Source of the DNA: Actinomadura kijaniata NBRC 14229
GTDB lineage: Bacteria; Actinomycetota; Actinomycetes; Streptosporangiales; Streptosporangiaceae
NCBI RefSeq assembly: GCF_001552175.1
Contig: NZ_BCQR01000020.1
Location: forward strand, 20,272-84,271
DNA: 64,000 nt
Reading direction: 5' to 3'
Below the pieces are notes generated by a model that was not told the origin of the DNA, ran no database searches, and saw only the letters and a program-made list of their open reading frames with translations. Positions 28,145 through 36,518 of the stretch are shown here, piece by piece (positions within the stretch are counted from its first letter, which is position 1; each line of letters begins with the position of its first letter). Made by a program: the position numbers and the translations under genes.

Positions 28145-29098
28145 ATGCACACCGTGGCCGTTCTCGCCCTCGACGGGGTGGTGCCGTTCGACATGGCGAC
28201 GCCGTGCCAGGTGTTCGGCGCGGCGTACCAGGGGCCGGGCGCGCCGCTGTACGAGACGCGGGTGTGCGCGCCCGGCGGCGCGGTGGTGTCCTCGTCGCTG
28301 TTCGGGAAGATGCGGGTGGAGACGCCCTGGGACCTGGACGCCGTCGCCGCCGCCGACACGGTCGTGCTGCCCGGCGTGGAGGACCCGCGCGCCGGGCCGC
28401 CCGCCGAGGTGCTGGAGGCGCTGCGCGCCGCCGCCGACCGGGGCGCGCGGATCGCGTCGATCTGCGTGGGGGCGTTCGCGCTGGCCGCGACCGGGCTGCT
28501 GGACGGGCGGCGCGCCACCACGCACTGGATGTACGCGCGGCTGCTGGCCGAGCGGTACCCGAGGGTCGAGGTCGATCCGTCGGTGCTGTTCGTGGACGAC
28601 GGCGCGCTGCTGACCTCGGCCGGGGTCGCGGCGGGCGTGGACCTGTGCCTGCACCTGGTGCGCCGCGACCACGGGTCGGCCGTCGCGGGGCAGGTGGCGC
28701 GGTTCATGGTGACGCCGTTGCAGCGCGACGGGGGGCAGGCGCAGTTCATCCGGCATCCCGACCCCCGGGACGAGGGGGTGGCGTTGCAGCCGGTCCTGGC
28801 GTGGCTGGAGGAGAACCTGCACCGGCCGCTGACGCTGGAGGACATCGCGCGCCGGGCGGCGCTGAGCGTGCGGACGCTGACCCGGCGCTTCCGCGAGCAG
28901 ACCGGCACCAGCCCGTTGCAGTGGCTGCTGAACGCCCGCATCCACCGCGCCCAGCACCTGCTGGAGAGCACCGACCTGCCGGTCGAGCGGGTCGCCGCCG
29001 AGTCGGGGTTCGGCGCGGCGGTGACGCTGCGGGCGCACTTCGCGCGGCGGGTGGGGACCTCGCCGCAGGCGTACCGGCGGGCGTTCCGCGGCCGGTGA
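28145..29098 (+). CDS. GlxA-family transcriptional regulator (DJ-1/PfpI domain plus AraC HTH)
   Basis: 317 residues. The N-terminal class-I glutamine-amidotransferase-like domain (VAVLALDGVVPFDMATPCQVFGAA, with Cys in IASICVGAFALAATGLLDG) acts as a sensor rather than an enzyme in this family. The C-terminal ~95 residues form an AraC-type DNA-binding domain with two HTHs (LTLEDIARRAALSVRTLTRRF and LPVERVAAESGFGAAVTLRAHF). ATG 28145 begins at the conserved MHTVAVLALDG. It could control the downstream thiolase-like operon, 84 bp away, or the divergent HD gene; neither is shown. Confidence 0.88.
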   Translation: MHTVAVLALDGVVPFDMATPCQVFGAAYQGPGAPLYETRVCAPGGAVVSSSLFGKMRVETPWDLDAVAAADTVVLPGVEDPRAGPPAEVLEALRAAADRGARIASICVGAFALAATGLLDGRRATTHWMYARLLAERYPRVEVDPSVLFVDDGALLTSAGVAAGVDLCLHLVRRDHGSAVAGQVARFMVTPLQRDGGQAQFIRHPDPRDEGVALQPVLAWLEENLHRPLTLEDIARRAALSVRTLTRRFREQTGTSPLQWLLNARIHRAQHLLESTDLPVERVAAESGFGAAVTLRAHFARRVGTSPQAYRRAFRGR

Positions 29099-29118
29099 CC
29101 ATTGTCACCCTGGAGTTG

Positions 29119-29135
29119 ACCGAACGACATTCGGT
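29119..29135. promoter_or_regulatory. Shared palindromic operator, copy 1 (before thiolase-like gene)
   Basis: ACCGAACGACATTCGGT, an inverted repeat of ACCGAA/TTCGGT. The same 17-mer with one central change is found at 31753-31769. It sits between a TTGAC-like hexamer and TAGCGT (29135-29140), 47 bp before the thiolase-like start. Confidence 0.7.
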
Positions 29136-29181
29136 AGCGTGCCGGGGTATCCGTCCCGCGAGGAGGCTTCGGCGGTGATCC

Positions 29182-30348
29182 ATGGGTGAGGGCGCGAGCA
29201 TCGTCGGGCTCGGCATGACCGAGCTCGGCCGGGTGTACGGGCGCAGCCCGCGTCGGCTGGCGGCCGACGCGGTGCGGCGCGCGGTCGCCGACGCGGGCCT
29301 GTCCCTGCCGGACCTGGACGGCCTGCTGGTCAGCCACGGCATGGGCGGCTCCCCCGGCATCGAGCTGGCCGACTCCCTCGGCCTGCGCGACCTGCGGCTG
29401 CTGACGCAGATGAACGCGTTCGGCGCGACCGCCGGGGCGATGGTGGCGTACGCGGCGATGTCGGTGCTGAGCGGCGCGGCGACGACGGTGGCGTGCGTGT
29501 TCGCCGACGCGCCGCTGAAGCCGAGGCAGTCGGCCGGGTCGGCGTACCACCGGGACGCCCCCGAGTGGTACGGGTTCGGCGGGATGACGGCGGCGCTGGG
29601 GTTCCGCAGCGTGAACGCGTTCTACGCCCTGGCCGCGCGGCGGCACATGGAGCGGTACGGCACCACCAGCGAGCAGCTCGGCGCGATCGCCGTCAGCACG
29701 CGGCGGTGGGCCGCGATGAACCCGCTGGCGCAGATGCGCGACCCGATCACGGTCGAGGACCACCAGAACTCGCGCTGGGTCGCCGAGCCGCTGCACCTGC
29801 TGGACTGCTGCCTGGTGTCCAACGGCGCGATCGCGGTCGTCGTCACCGGCGCGGACCGGGCGCGGGACCTGGCGCAGCCGCCGGTGCACCTGTGGGGCTG
29901 GGGCCAGGGGCATCCGGGGCACCGCAGGGAGCGGGGCAGCGAGTTCGGGCTGCGGACCGGCGCGGCGACGTCCGGCCCGGTCGCGATGAAGATGGCCGGG
30001 GTCACGCCCGACGACATCGACGTCTGCCAGCTGTACGACTGCTACACCTACACGGTGCTGGTGTCGCTGGAGGACTACGGCTTCTGCGGCAAGGGCGAGG
30101 GCGGCGCGTTCGCCGCGTCCGGCGCGCTCGGCCCCGGCGGGTCGCTGCCCACCAACACCGGCGGCGGCCAGCTGTCCGGCTACTACATGTGGGGCATGAC
30201 GCCGCTGTCGGAGGCCGTCATCCAGGGACGCGGCCAGGGCGGCGAACGCCAGGCGGACCGCAACGACCTGATCCTGGTCAGCGGCAACGGCGGCATCCTC
30301 GACCACCACTCCACGCTGATCCTCAGCCCGCACGCGAAGGGGACCTGA
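29182..30348 (+). CDS. Thiolase-like / Ltp-type lipid-transfer protein, probable aldolase
   Basis: 388 residues with the overall SCP-x thiolase fold (AADAVRRAVADAGLSLPDLDGLLVS, TVEDHQNSRWVAEPLHLLDC, VCQLYDCYTYTVLVSLE). The thiolase nucleophile position reads QMNAFGATAGAMV with no Cys, the usual GHP motif is NTGGGQLSGYYMWG, and the C-terminal Cys motif is VSGNGGILDHH; so all catalytic thiolase residues appear replaced. Directly downstream is a DUF35 protein. Such Ltp/DUF35 pairs are known retro-aldolases acting on CoA thioesters of branched side chains in steroid degradation. An aldolase role is therefore favoured over thiolysis; the substrate is unknown. Confidence 0.8.
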   Translation: MGEGASIVGLGMTELGRVYGRSPRRLAADAVRRAVADAGLSLPDLDGLLVSHGMGGSPGIELADSLGLRDLRLLTQMNAFGATAGAMVAYAAMSVLSGAATTVACVFADAPLKPRQSAGSAYHRDAPEWYGFGGMTAALGFRSVNAFYALAARRHMERYGTTSEQLGAIAVSTRRWAAMNPLAQMRDPITVEDHQNSRWVAEPLHLLDCCLVSNGAIAVVVTGADRARDLAQPPVHLWGWGQGHPGHRRERGSEFGLRTGAATSGPVAMKMAGVTPDDIDVCQLYDCYTYTVLVSLEDYGFCGKGEGGAFAASGALGPGGSLPTNTGGGQLSGYYMWGMTPLSEAVIQGRGQGGERQADRNDLILVSGNGGILDHHSTLILSPHAKGT

Positions 30349-30350
30349 CG

Positions 30351-30752
30351 GTGGACATCGGCATCCTGCGCCGCGACGGCCGCACCGACCCGTTCTTCGA
30401 CGGCGCCGCCGCCGACCGGCTGGTGGTCCGGCGGTGCGTCCCGTGCGACCGCTGGTTCGCGCCCGACCAGGGCGACTGTCCCGGGTGCGGCTCCACCGGG
30501 CTGGAGTGGGCGCGGGCGTCGGGGACGGCGACGCTGGTGGCGTGGACGGTCACGCACGCCAAGCCGCGCGAGGACGGGGCCGTTCCGCCTCCGGCGTACC
30601 TGGCGCTGGTGGAGCTGCCGGAGGGGCCGTGGCTGCACGCGCGGCTGGACGGGGTGGACCCCGCGTCCCTGCGCGAGGGGCTGCCGCTGAGGGCGGCGTT
30701 CGAGCACCCGGCCGAGGGCGAGTCGTACGTACTGTTCCGCCCCGCGTCCTGA
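30351..30752 (+). CDS. DUF35 Zn-ribbon/OB-fold protein, partner of thiolase-like protein
   Basis: 133 residues starting at a GTG with AAGGGG nine bases upstream, 2 bp after the thiolase-like stop. A rubredoxin-like zinc ribbon (CVPCDRWFAPDQGDCPGCGS) is followed by an OB fold (SGTATLVAWTVTHAKP, YLALVELPEGPWLHARLDG). DUF35 proteins bind acyl-CoA and complex with thiolase-like Ltp proteins. The tight gene pair argues for a heteromeric enzyme. Confidence 0.88.
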   Translation: MDIGILRRDGRTDPFFDGAAADRLVVRRCVPCDRWFAPDQGDCPGCGSTGLEWARASGTATLVAWTVTHAKPREDGAVPPPAYLALVELPEGPWLHARLDGVDPASLREGLPLRAAFEHPAEGESYVLFRPAS

Positions 30753-30795
30753 CCGGCGGGCCCGCGCGCGCCCCCGGTGCGTGAGACTGGGGGCC

Positions 30796-31776
30796 ATGGA
30801 AGCCAAGGAGCTGTACCCGCCGGTCGAGCCGCACGAGTCGGGCATGCTCGACGTCGGGGACGGCAACGAGATCTACTGGGAGGTCTGCGGGAACCCCGGC
30901 GGCAAGCCGGTGGTGTTCCTGCACGGCGGACCGGGCAGCGGATGCTCGCCCGACCACCGGCGGCTGTTCGACCCCGACGCCTACCGGATCGTGCTGTTCG
31001 ACCAGCGCAACTGCGGACGTTCCCTGCCGCACGCCGCCGAGCCCGACATCGACCTGTCCGCGAACACCACGGCGAACCTGGTCGCGGACATGGAGAAGCT
31101 GCGCGAGCACCTGGGCGTGGACCGGTGGATGGTGTTCGGCGGGTCGTGGGGCAGCACGCTCGCGCTCGCCTACTCGCAGGCGCATCCCGGGCGAGTGACG
31201 GAGATCGTGCTGCGCGGCGTGTACCTGGCGCTGCCCTCGGACGAGCCGTGGTGCTTCGCCGAGGGCGGGGTGTCGCGGCTGTTCCCCGACGCGTGGGAGA
31301 GGTTCCGGGACCACATCCCCGAGGACGAGCGCGGCGACTACCTGGCCGCCTACGCGCGCCGCCTCGCCGACCCGGACCCGGCGGTGCACGTTCCGGCGGC
31401 GCTGGCATGGACGCGCTGGGAGAACACGACCGCGACGCTGCTGCCCCCGCCCGGGGAGGACGAGGAGGAGCGGGCGGCGGTCGCGGTGGCGCGCCTGGAG
31501 AACCGCTACTTCGGCAACGGGTGCTTCCTGGAGCCCGGCCAGCTTCTGCGGGACGCCCCCCGCCTGCGCGGCATCCCCGGTGTGATCGTGAACGGGCGCT
31601 ACGACATGCTGACCCCGCCGGACGCCGCGTGGCTGCTGCACCGGGCCTGGCCGGACCCGGAGCTGCACATCGTCCCGGACGCCGGGCACGCCTTCGACGA
31701 GCCGGGGACGCTCCGGCGGCTGCTGGAGGCGACCGATCGGTTCCGGCCCTGGACCGAACGGCATTCGGTCCTCTAG
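30796..31776 (+). CDS. pip: Prolyl aminopeptidase (paralog 2)
   Basis: 326-residue S33 peptidase with the same catalytic set as the first copy: [14 protein letters not shown], nucleophile Ser117 in FGGSWGSTLAL, Asp in GVIVNGRYDMLTPP and His in PDAGHAFDEPG. ATG 30796 starts [16 protein letters not shown]. Bases 30817-31035 are almost identical to the first pip gene, whereas the C-terminal two thirds differ considerably. The final codons contain the palindrome that seems to control the next gene, so this coding end doubles as an operator. Confidence 0.95.
   Translation: MEAKELYPPVEPHESGMLDVGDGNEIYWEVCGNPGGKPVVFLHGGPGSGCSPDHRRLFDPDAYRIVLFDQRNCGRSLPHAAEPDIDLSANTTANLVADMEKLREHLGVDRWMVFGGSWGSTLALAYSQAHPGRVTEIVLRGVYLALPSDEPWCFAEGGVSRLFPDAWERFRDHIPEDERGDYLAAYARRLADPDPAVHVPAALAWTRWENTTATLLPPPGEDEEERAAVAVARLENRYFGNGCFLEPGQLLRDAPRLRGIPGVIVNGRYDMLTPPDAAWLLHRAWPDPELHIVPDAGHAFDEPGTLRRLLEATDRFRPWTERHSVL
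30817..31035 (+). repeat. 219-bp direct repeat shared with the first pip gene (copy 2)
   Basis: Direct-orientation partner of 19630-19848 with 3 mismatches. Together the two tracts bracket the ect-ehu locus, the HD gene, the GlxA regulator and the thiolase-like pair. Confidence 0.9.
31753..31769. promoter_or_regulatory. Shared palindromic operator, copy 2 (before nitronate-monooxygenase-like gene)
   Basis: ACCGAACGGCATTCGGT lies inside the last codons of pip paralog 2. A TAGCGT hexamer follows at 31774-31779 and ends 6 bp before the ATG of the next gene, suggesting a leaderless transcript controlled from this site. The match to 29119-29135 is 16 of 17. Confidence 0.7.
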
Positions 31777-31785
31777 CGTCGGGGC

Positions 31786-32934
31786 ATGCGCACCGAGGTC
31801 TGCGAGACGTTCGGGATCGAGTTCCCGCTGTTCGCCTTCAGCCACTGCCGGGACGTGGTCGCGGCCGTCACCAACGCGGGCGGGATGGGCGTGCTGGGCG
31901 CCGTCGCCTACACGCCCGACCGCCTGGAGGAGGAGCTGCGCTGGATCGACGCGCACGTCGCGGGCCGCCCCTACGGCGTCGACGTGCTGGTCCCCGCGAA
32001 GATCGACGAGTCCGCCGAACGGGCCGGGCGCGGCGAGGGCGGGCTGGAGACGATGCTGGCGGCCGTTCCGCAGGAGCACTGGGAGTTCCTGTTCGGGCTC
32101 TTCGAGAGGTACGGGGTGCCGCTCCCCGACTTCGAGAAGGCGAGGAAGGGCCACTCGCGCGGCGGCACGCAGGTCACCAGGGAGGGCGCGGCCGAGCTGA
32201 TCGAGGTGTCGCTCGCCCACCCGATCCGCCTGATCGCCAGCGCGCTGGGCACCCCGCCGCCGCTCATGGTGGACCGGGCGAAGGAGAGCGGCGTCCCGGT
32301 CGCGGCCCTGGTGGGCACGGCCGAGCACGCCCGCCGCCAGGCGGCCGCCGGGGTGGACCTGATCGTCGCGCAGGGCGGCGAGGCCGGCGGCCACACCGGC
32401 GAGATCTCCACGATGGTCCTGGTCCCCGAGGTGGTGGACGAGGTCGCCCCGCTCCCGGTCCTGGCGGCCGGGGGCATCGCGACGGGCCGCCAGATGGCCG
32501 CCGCGATGGCCCTCGGCGCGTCCGGCGTGTGGTGCGGCTCGGTCTGGCTGACCACCGAGGAGGCCGAGACCCCGCTCCCGGTCAAGGCGAAGATGCTGGC
32601 CGCGACGTCCCGGGACACGGTCCGTTCCCGGTCCCGCACGGGCAAGCCCGCCCGTCAGCTCCGCTCCGCCTGGACCGACGAGTGGGAGGGCCCGGACAGC
32701 CCCGGCGCGCTCGGCATGCCCCTCCAGATGATCATCGCCGAGGGCGCGATGCGCCAGATCAACAAGGTCGCCGAGACGGGCAACCCCGGAGCCCGCGAGC
32801 TGGCCAACTACTTCGTGGGCCAGGTGGTGGGCCAGATGAACGCGGTGCGGCCGGCCCGCCGCGTCGTCCACGACATGATCGAGGAGTTCGCCGACGCGGT
32901 CGCCCGCCTGAACACCATCACCGGCGACCACTGA
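31786..32934 (+). CDS. Nitronate monooxygenase-like FMN oxidoreductase
   Basis: 382-residue TIM-barrel flavoprotein of the 2-nitropropane dioxygenase/nitronate monooxygenase family. Recognisable parts are AAVTNAGGMGVLGAVAYTPD, HPIRLIASALG, DLIVAQGGEAGGHTGE (phosphate-binding Gly-rich loop with the His used in nitronate oxidation) and PVLAAGGIATGRQMAAAMALGASGVWCGS. Several members in actinobacteria are instead NADH:quinone or enoyl-CoA-type reductases, and the shared operator with the thiolase-like operon fits a fatty-acid or sterol-related role, so the nitronate activity is only a family label. Confidence 0.82.
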   Translation: MRTEVCETFGIEFPLFAFSHCRDVVAAVTNAGGMGVLGAVAYTPDRLEEELRWIDAHVAGRPYGVDVLVPAKIDESAERAGRGEGGLETMLAAVPQEHWEFLFGLFERYGVPLPDFEKARKGHSRGGTQVTREGAAELIEVSLAHPIRLIASALGTPPPLMVDRAKESGVPVAALVGTAEHARRQAAAGVDLIVAQGGEAGGHTGEISTMVLVPEVVDEVAPLPVLAAGGIATGRQMAAAMALGASGVWCGSVWLTTEEAETPLPVKAKMLAATSRDTVRSRSRTGKPARQLRSAWTDEWEGPDSPGALGMPLQMIIAEGAMRQINKVAETGNPGARELANYFVGQVVGQMNAVRPARRVVHDMIEEFADAVARLNTITGDH

Positions 32935-33045
32935 GAGCTCCGGGGCGGCCGTTTCGGAGGTGGCCCGCGGGGTAGCCGCACACCGGACGGACCACGGTGC
33001 GCCGGACGCCGACGGCGCACCGGCCGGGCGGGGAGGGGACGGGTC

Positions 33046-33795
33046 GTGCCGGAGGTGGTGCAGGCCGCGGGCTGGGGGTTGCTGGCCGGTTCGGCGCTGG
33101 TGCTGGGGGCGCTGGTCGGCTACCTGGTGCGGATCCCGGCGCGGGTGGTGGCCGGGGTGATGGCCTTCGGCAGCGGCGTGCTGCTGTCGGCGGTGTCGTT
33201 CGAGCTGATCGCCGAGGCGAACGAGCGCGGCGGCCTGACGCCGACCGTGATCGGGGCGGTGACCGGCGCGGTCGTCTACGCCGGGGCCAACATGCTGCTC
33301 GCCCGGCGCGGAGCGCGGCACCGCAAGCGCTCGGGCGGGCAGCAGAGCTCCGAGGGGGAGCGGCCGGGGTCGGGCACGGCGATCGCGCTGGGCGCGCTGC
33401 TGGACGGGGTGCCGGAGTCGATGGTGATCGGCGTCAGCCTGCTGGGCGGCGGCACGGTGAGCGCCGTCACGGTGGCCGCGGTGTTCATCAGCAACGTGCC
33501 CGAGGGCCTGTCCAGCGCCGCGGGGATGCGGCGCTCCGGACGCGGCCGCCGGTACGTGTTCGGGCTGTGGAGCGGCATCGCGCTGATCAGCGCCGCAGCG
33601 TCGGTGGTCGGCTACGCCGCGCTCGGCGACGCCCCCGCGAGCGTGCTGGCCGCCGTCACCGCACTGGCCGGCGGCGCGATCCTCACCATGATCGCCGACA
33701 CGATGATCCCCGAGGCGTTCGAGGACGCGCACCTGCTGACGGGCCTGATCACCATGGTCGGCTTCCTCGCCGCGTTCGCCCTGTCCCACGCCTGA
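33046..33795 (+). CDS. ZIP-family divalent metal transporter
   Basis: 249-residue inner membrane protein with about eight transmembrane helices. The ZIP signature is present: ALLDGVPESMVIGVSLL (helix IV, metal-site Asp/Glu in place of the common His) and VFISNVPEGLSSAAGM (helix V, NVPEG motif). A His/Arg-rich loop (RRGARHRKRSGGQQ) separates helices III and IV. It probably imports zinc or another divalent cation. GTG start behind GGGGAGGGG. It is followed by a small hairpin. Confidence 0.88.
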   Translation: MPEVVQAAGWGLLAGSALVLGALVGYLVRIPARVVAGVMAFGSGVLLSAVSFELIAEANERGGLTPTVIGAVTGAVVYAGANMLLARRGARHRKRSGGQQSSEGERPGSGTAIALGALLDGVPESMVIGVSLLGGGTVSAVTVAAVFISNVPEGLSSAAGMRRSGRGRRYVFGLWSGIALISAAASVVGYAALGDAPASVLAAVTALAGGAILTMIADTMIPEAFEDAHLLTGLITMVGFLAAFALSHA

Positions 33796-33821
33796 CCCCG
33801 GGCCTGCGGGGGAGATCCGAC

Positions 33822-33840
33822 GGCGTCCCCGACGGACGCC
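33822..33840 (+). terminator. Short terminator hairpin after ZIP transporter
   Basis: GGCGTCC / GGACGCC, 7-bp stem with a 5-base loop, 27 bp after the stop codon. Confidence 0.45.
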
Positions 33841-33921
33841 CCCGGCCGGGCGGGCACCGAATCCGCGCGGATCACGGGACCGCGAACTCCACTCCGCCCG
33901 AAGGGAGGAAGGTCTCACCGC

Positions 33922-34701
33922 TCACCCGACCTCCATGGTGAAACCGTAGTAGGCGCGCCAGTGCGGGGCCGGGTGCCCCGGCGGCAGCGGCACGCCCGGC
34001 AACGGCGGGATCGTCACCGCCTCCCAGTCGACGGTCCCGGTAGGGCCTTCCGGCAGGGCCGCAGTGCCGATCCTCTCGCCTCGGGAATAGGAGGTAAGGG
34101 TGAGTGCACCGGCCAGGACCTCGTGGTCCAGCCATGAGTCGCAGGCCCAGCGCAGCTCGTCGGGATCGGTGACGACCAGTTGGACCGTGGTGCACACCGA
34201 GCCGCTCCACAGCTCCGTCCGGACCCGGTGGTAGTCGTAAGGGAAAACCCCGCTCTCCTCCTCCGGGTAGTCGCCCCCGCCGGACACTTCGGCGAGCGCG
34301 GCCAGGCACGCCTTGGGCGTGGGCGCTTCGGGGTCGTCGCGCAGGACGCCGCCGAGCAGCTCCACGGCCTCCTCCCGTCGACGCGCGTTCGCGGCTTCGA
34401 TCGCGGCCACGTCGACGTCCGGAGCGATCTCGATGATGTTCCGCCACTCCGCGACCTGCGTGACCAGCAGGCTGCCCAGCAGCGTGCGGGCCAGCGCGTC
34501 ACCGGGACGGGCGGCGACCGCGGCGCGCAACCACGGCTCGCCCGACCAGACCGGTTCCTCCTCCCCCACGACCACACTCGGAAGCAGGCCCAGCAACCGT
34601 CCGTACTCCCGGGCGGCCTCGCCATCGCCGTCCTGCGCCGCCGTCCGCAACGCGGCCACCCGTTCAGAGAAGATCATCACGCCGGCGCACGCTACACGCA
34701 T
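33922..34701 (-). CDS. Hypothetical protein with helical-repeat-like N terminus
   Basis: About 259 residues, not recognised. The N-terminal half reads like TPR/Sel1-type helical pairs (FSERVAALRTAAQDGDGEAAREYGRLLGLL; GEPWLRAAVAARPGDALARTLLGSLL). The C-terminal half is a mixed alpha/beta stretch with RVRTELWSGSVCTTVQLVVTDPDEL and ends PHWRAYYGFTMEVG. No signal peptide or membrane segment. Start ATG 34701 is chosen for GAAGGGG five bases upstream; ATG 34677 is an alternative. GC content is slightly lower than in neighbours, which hints at an accessory gene. Confidence 0.65.
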   Translation of the reverse strand: MRVACAGVMIFSERVAALRTAAQDGDGEAAREYGRLLGLLPSVVVGEEEPVWSGEPWLRAAVAARPGDALARTLLGSLLVTQVAEWRNIIEIAPDVDVAAIEAANARRREEAVELLGGVLRDDPEAPTPKACLAALAEVSGGGDYPEEESGVFPYDYHRVRTELWSGSVCTTVQLVVTDPDELRWACDSWLDHEVLAGALTLTSYSRGERIGTAALPEGPTGTVDWEAVTIPPLPGVPLPPGHPAPHWRAYYGFTMEVG

Positions 34702-34796
34702 CACGCCCCTTCACCATCAAGCGCCATGAAGAAGCAATGAGACCCATGTCGTGACACAGGGGGATAAGAGGTAGATCGCACGGGTACGCCTCGGGC

Positions 34797-35489
34797 ATGG
34801 GGCTGCGGCGAGGCGTGGTGGTCGGGTACGGCCTCCTCGTCGCGGCCATGGCGCTCGTCACCGTGGACGTGCTGGCCGACGGCCCGCTCCGGGAGCTGGA
34901 CTTCGCCCTCCACCGGCTGTGCGCCCGCCATGTGCGCGGCGTGTGGTGGGAGATGGCCAACGCGGTCACGCAGCTCGGGCAGCGCGGCGTGCTGTTGCAG
35001 GCCATCGTGCCGCTGGCGGTCGTCGCCGCGATCCGGCGGCGGTCGCCGCGTCCCCCGCTGGCGGCCGCACTGATCATCGTGGTGCTGTCCTACCTCCAGG
35101 TCACGCTGAAGGCACAGATCCCCCGGACGTTCCCGTTCGGGGACACCGACGTGATCTTCGCGCAGGGCAACGCGTACCCGTCCGGGCACACCCTCAACGC
35201 GATCCTGCTCGTCTGGGTGATCCTCGAACTGCTCGCGCTCGCCCTGCCCGCGGCGGCCCGGCGCCTGCCGCCGCGCCGCCGCCGCGCCCTCGCGCTGGCG
35301 TCGGGCGTGCTGGCGGCCGTGGCGCTCGTGCTGGCCGACGACCACTGGCTGACCGACGTGCTGTTCAGCCTGGCACTCGGCCCGCTCCTGCTCGACCTGC
35401 TGGTGAGACTGTCGCCGTTCACCGGCCGGGAGCGCCCCGAGGAGCGGCCGTCGCCGTCCGCCGACGCGGTCGGCTCCACGAGCGGCTGA
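34797..35489 (+). CDS. PAP2-family membrane phosphatase
   Basis: 230 residues, five to six transmembrane helices. The phosphatase motifs are KAQIPRTFPFG (motif 1, KxxxxxxRP-like but with Arg-Thr), YPSGHTLNAIL (motif 2 with catalytic His) and LADDHWLTDVLFSL (motif 3 with His nucleophile and Asp). Likely substrates are lipid phosphates such as undecaprenyl pyrophosphate or phosphatidate at the outer face of the membrane. Convergent with the LysR gene, 18 bp between stops. Confidence 0.88.
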   Translation: MGLRRGVVVGYGLLVAAMALVTVDVLADGPLRELDFALHRLCARHVRGVWWEMANAVTQLGQRGVLLQAIVPLAVVAAIRRRSPRPPLAAALIIVVLSYLQVTLKAQIPRTFPFGDTDVIFAQGNAYPSGHTLNAILLVWVILELLALALPAAARRLPPRRRRALALASGVLAAVALVLADDHWLTDVLFSLALGPLLLDLLVRLSPFTGRERPEERPSPSADAVGSTSG

Positions 35490-35507
35490 GCGGACCGCGG
35501 CGGGCCG

Positions 35508-36413
35508 TCAGCGTTGGGGCCGCGCGCCGCCCGCCTCCTCCAGGGCCTGGAGCAGGGTGCGCAGGGCCGGCTGGGGCGTGGCGCTCTCGCGGACGGCGGC
35601 GTGGACCACCCTGACCGGCTCCGGATGCCGCACCCTGCGCAGGACGATGCCCGCGTGGCGGCGGCCCGCCACGGCGATGCGGGGCAGGAGGCCCACGCCG
35701 AGGCCCGCCGCGACGAAACCCTGCGCGGTGGCGTAGTCCTCGCTCCCGGCCACGAAGTTCGGGCTGAAACCCGCCGTGGCGCAGGCGTCGAGGATCACGT
35801 CCAGGCACGGCCCCGGCGGCTCGCTGCCGATCCACGGCTCCCCCGCGAGGTCGGCGAGGTCGATGACGCGGCGCGCGGCGAGCGGATGGTCGGCGGGCAG
35901 CGCGGCGAGGTAGGGGTCGTCCAGCAGGTGCACCAGGCGCAGGCCCGGGGGCGTGTCGGCGTGCGACCGGACCACGATCGCCAGGTCCGCGTCGCCCCGC
36001 TCGACCTCCAGCAGCGGGTCCTCGGGGTCGATCAGCGCGAGGTCGGCCCGCACCCCCGGATGCTCCCGGCGGAGCCGGGCCAGCGCGGGCGCCACCAGCG
36101 TGGGGCCGACCGAGGTGAAGTAGCGGACGGCCAGCCGTCCCGTGCGTCCGGCGCGCAGGTCGGCCAGCGCCGTCTCCGCCGCGGCCATGTCCTGGCTGAT
36201 GATCGCCGTGTGCTCGGCCAGCAGCCGGCCCGCCGCCGTCGGCCGGACGCCCCGGCCGACCCGTTCGAGCAGGGTGGTCCCCACCTCCCGCTCCAGCGCC
36301 GCCACCTGCTGGCTCACCGCCGACGGCGTGTACCCGAGATGGGTCGCGGCCGACGTCACCGAACCGCTCGTGACCACCGCGCGCAGCACCAGCATCCGCC
36401 TCAGATCAAGCAT
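35508..36413 (-). CDS. LysR-family transcriptional regulator
   Basis: 301 residues: N-terminal winged helix (LVLRAVVTSGSVTSAATHLGYTPSAVSQQVAALEREVGTTLLERVGRGV) and a periplasmic-binding-like effector domain. The start is ATG 36413 at MLDLRRM. It is divergent from the EamA-pepA-phzF operon (105 bp between starts), which is the natural candidate target. The effector may be an amino acid or metabolite exported by the EamA protein. Confidence 0.93.
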   Translation of the reverse strand: MLDLRRMLVLRAVVTSGSVTSAATHLGYTPSAVSQQVAALEREVGTTLLERVGRGVRPTAAGRLLAEHTAIISQDMAAAETALADLRAGRTGRLAVRYFTSVGPTLVAPALARLRREHPGVRADLALIDPEDPLLEVERGDADLAIVVRSHADTPPGLRLVHLLDDPYLAALPADHPLAARRVIDLADLAGEPWIGSEPPGPCLDVILDACATAGFSPNFVAGSEDYATAQGFVAAGLGVGLLPRIAVAGRRHAGIVLRRVRHPEPVRVVHAAVRESATPQPALRTLLQALEEAGGARPQR

Positions 36414-36518
36414 GTAGCAGAGCTTAACAACGGTGCAGAACTTTTTGATTGTGCTTACCGGTCAGCCCGCGGCATCGTGTCCCGACGACAGGGCGACGAC
36501 GTGGAGGGGGGCCGGGGC

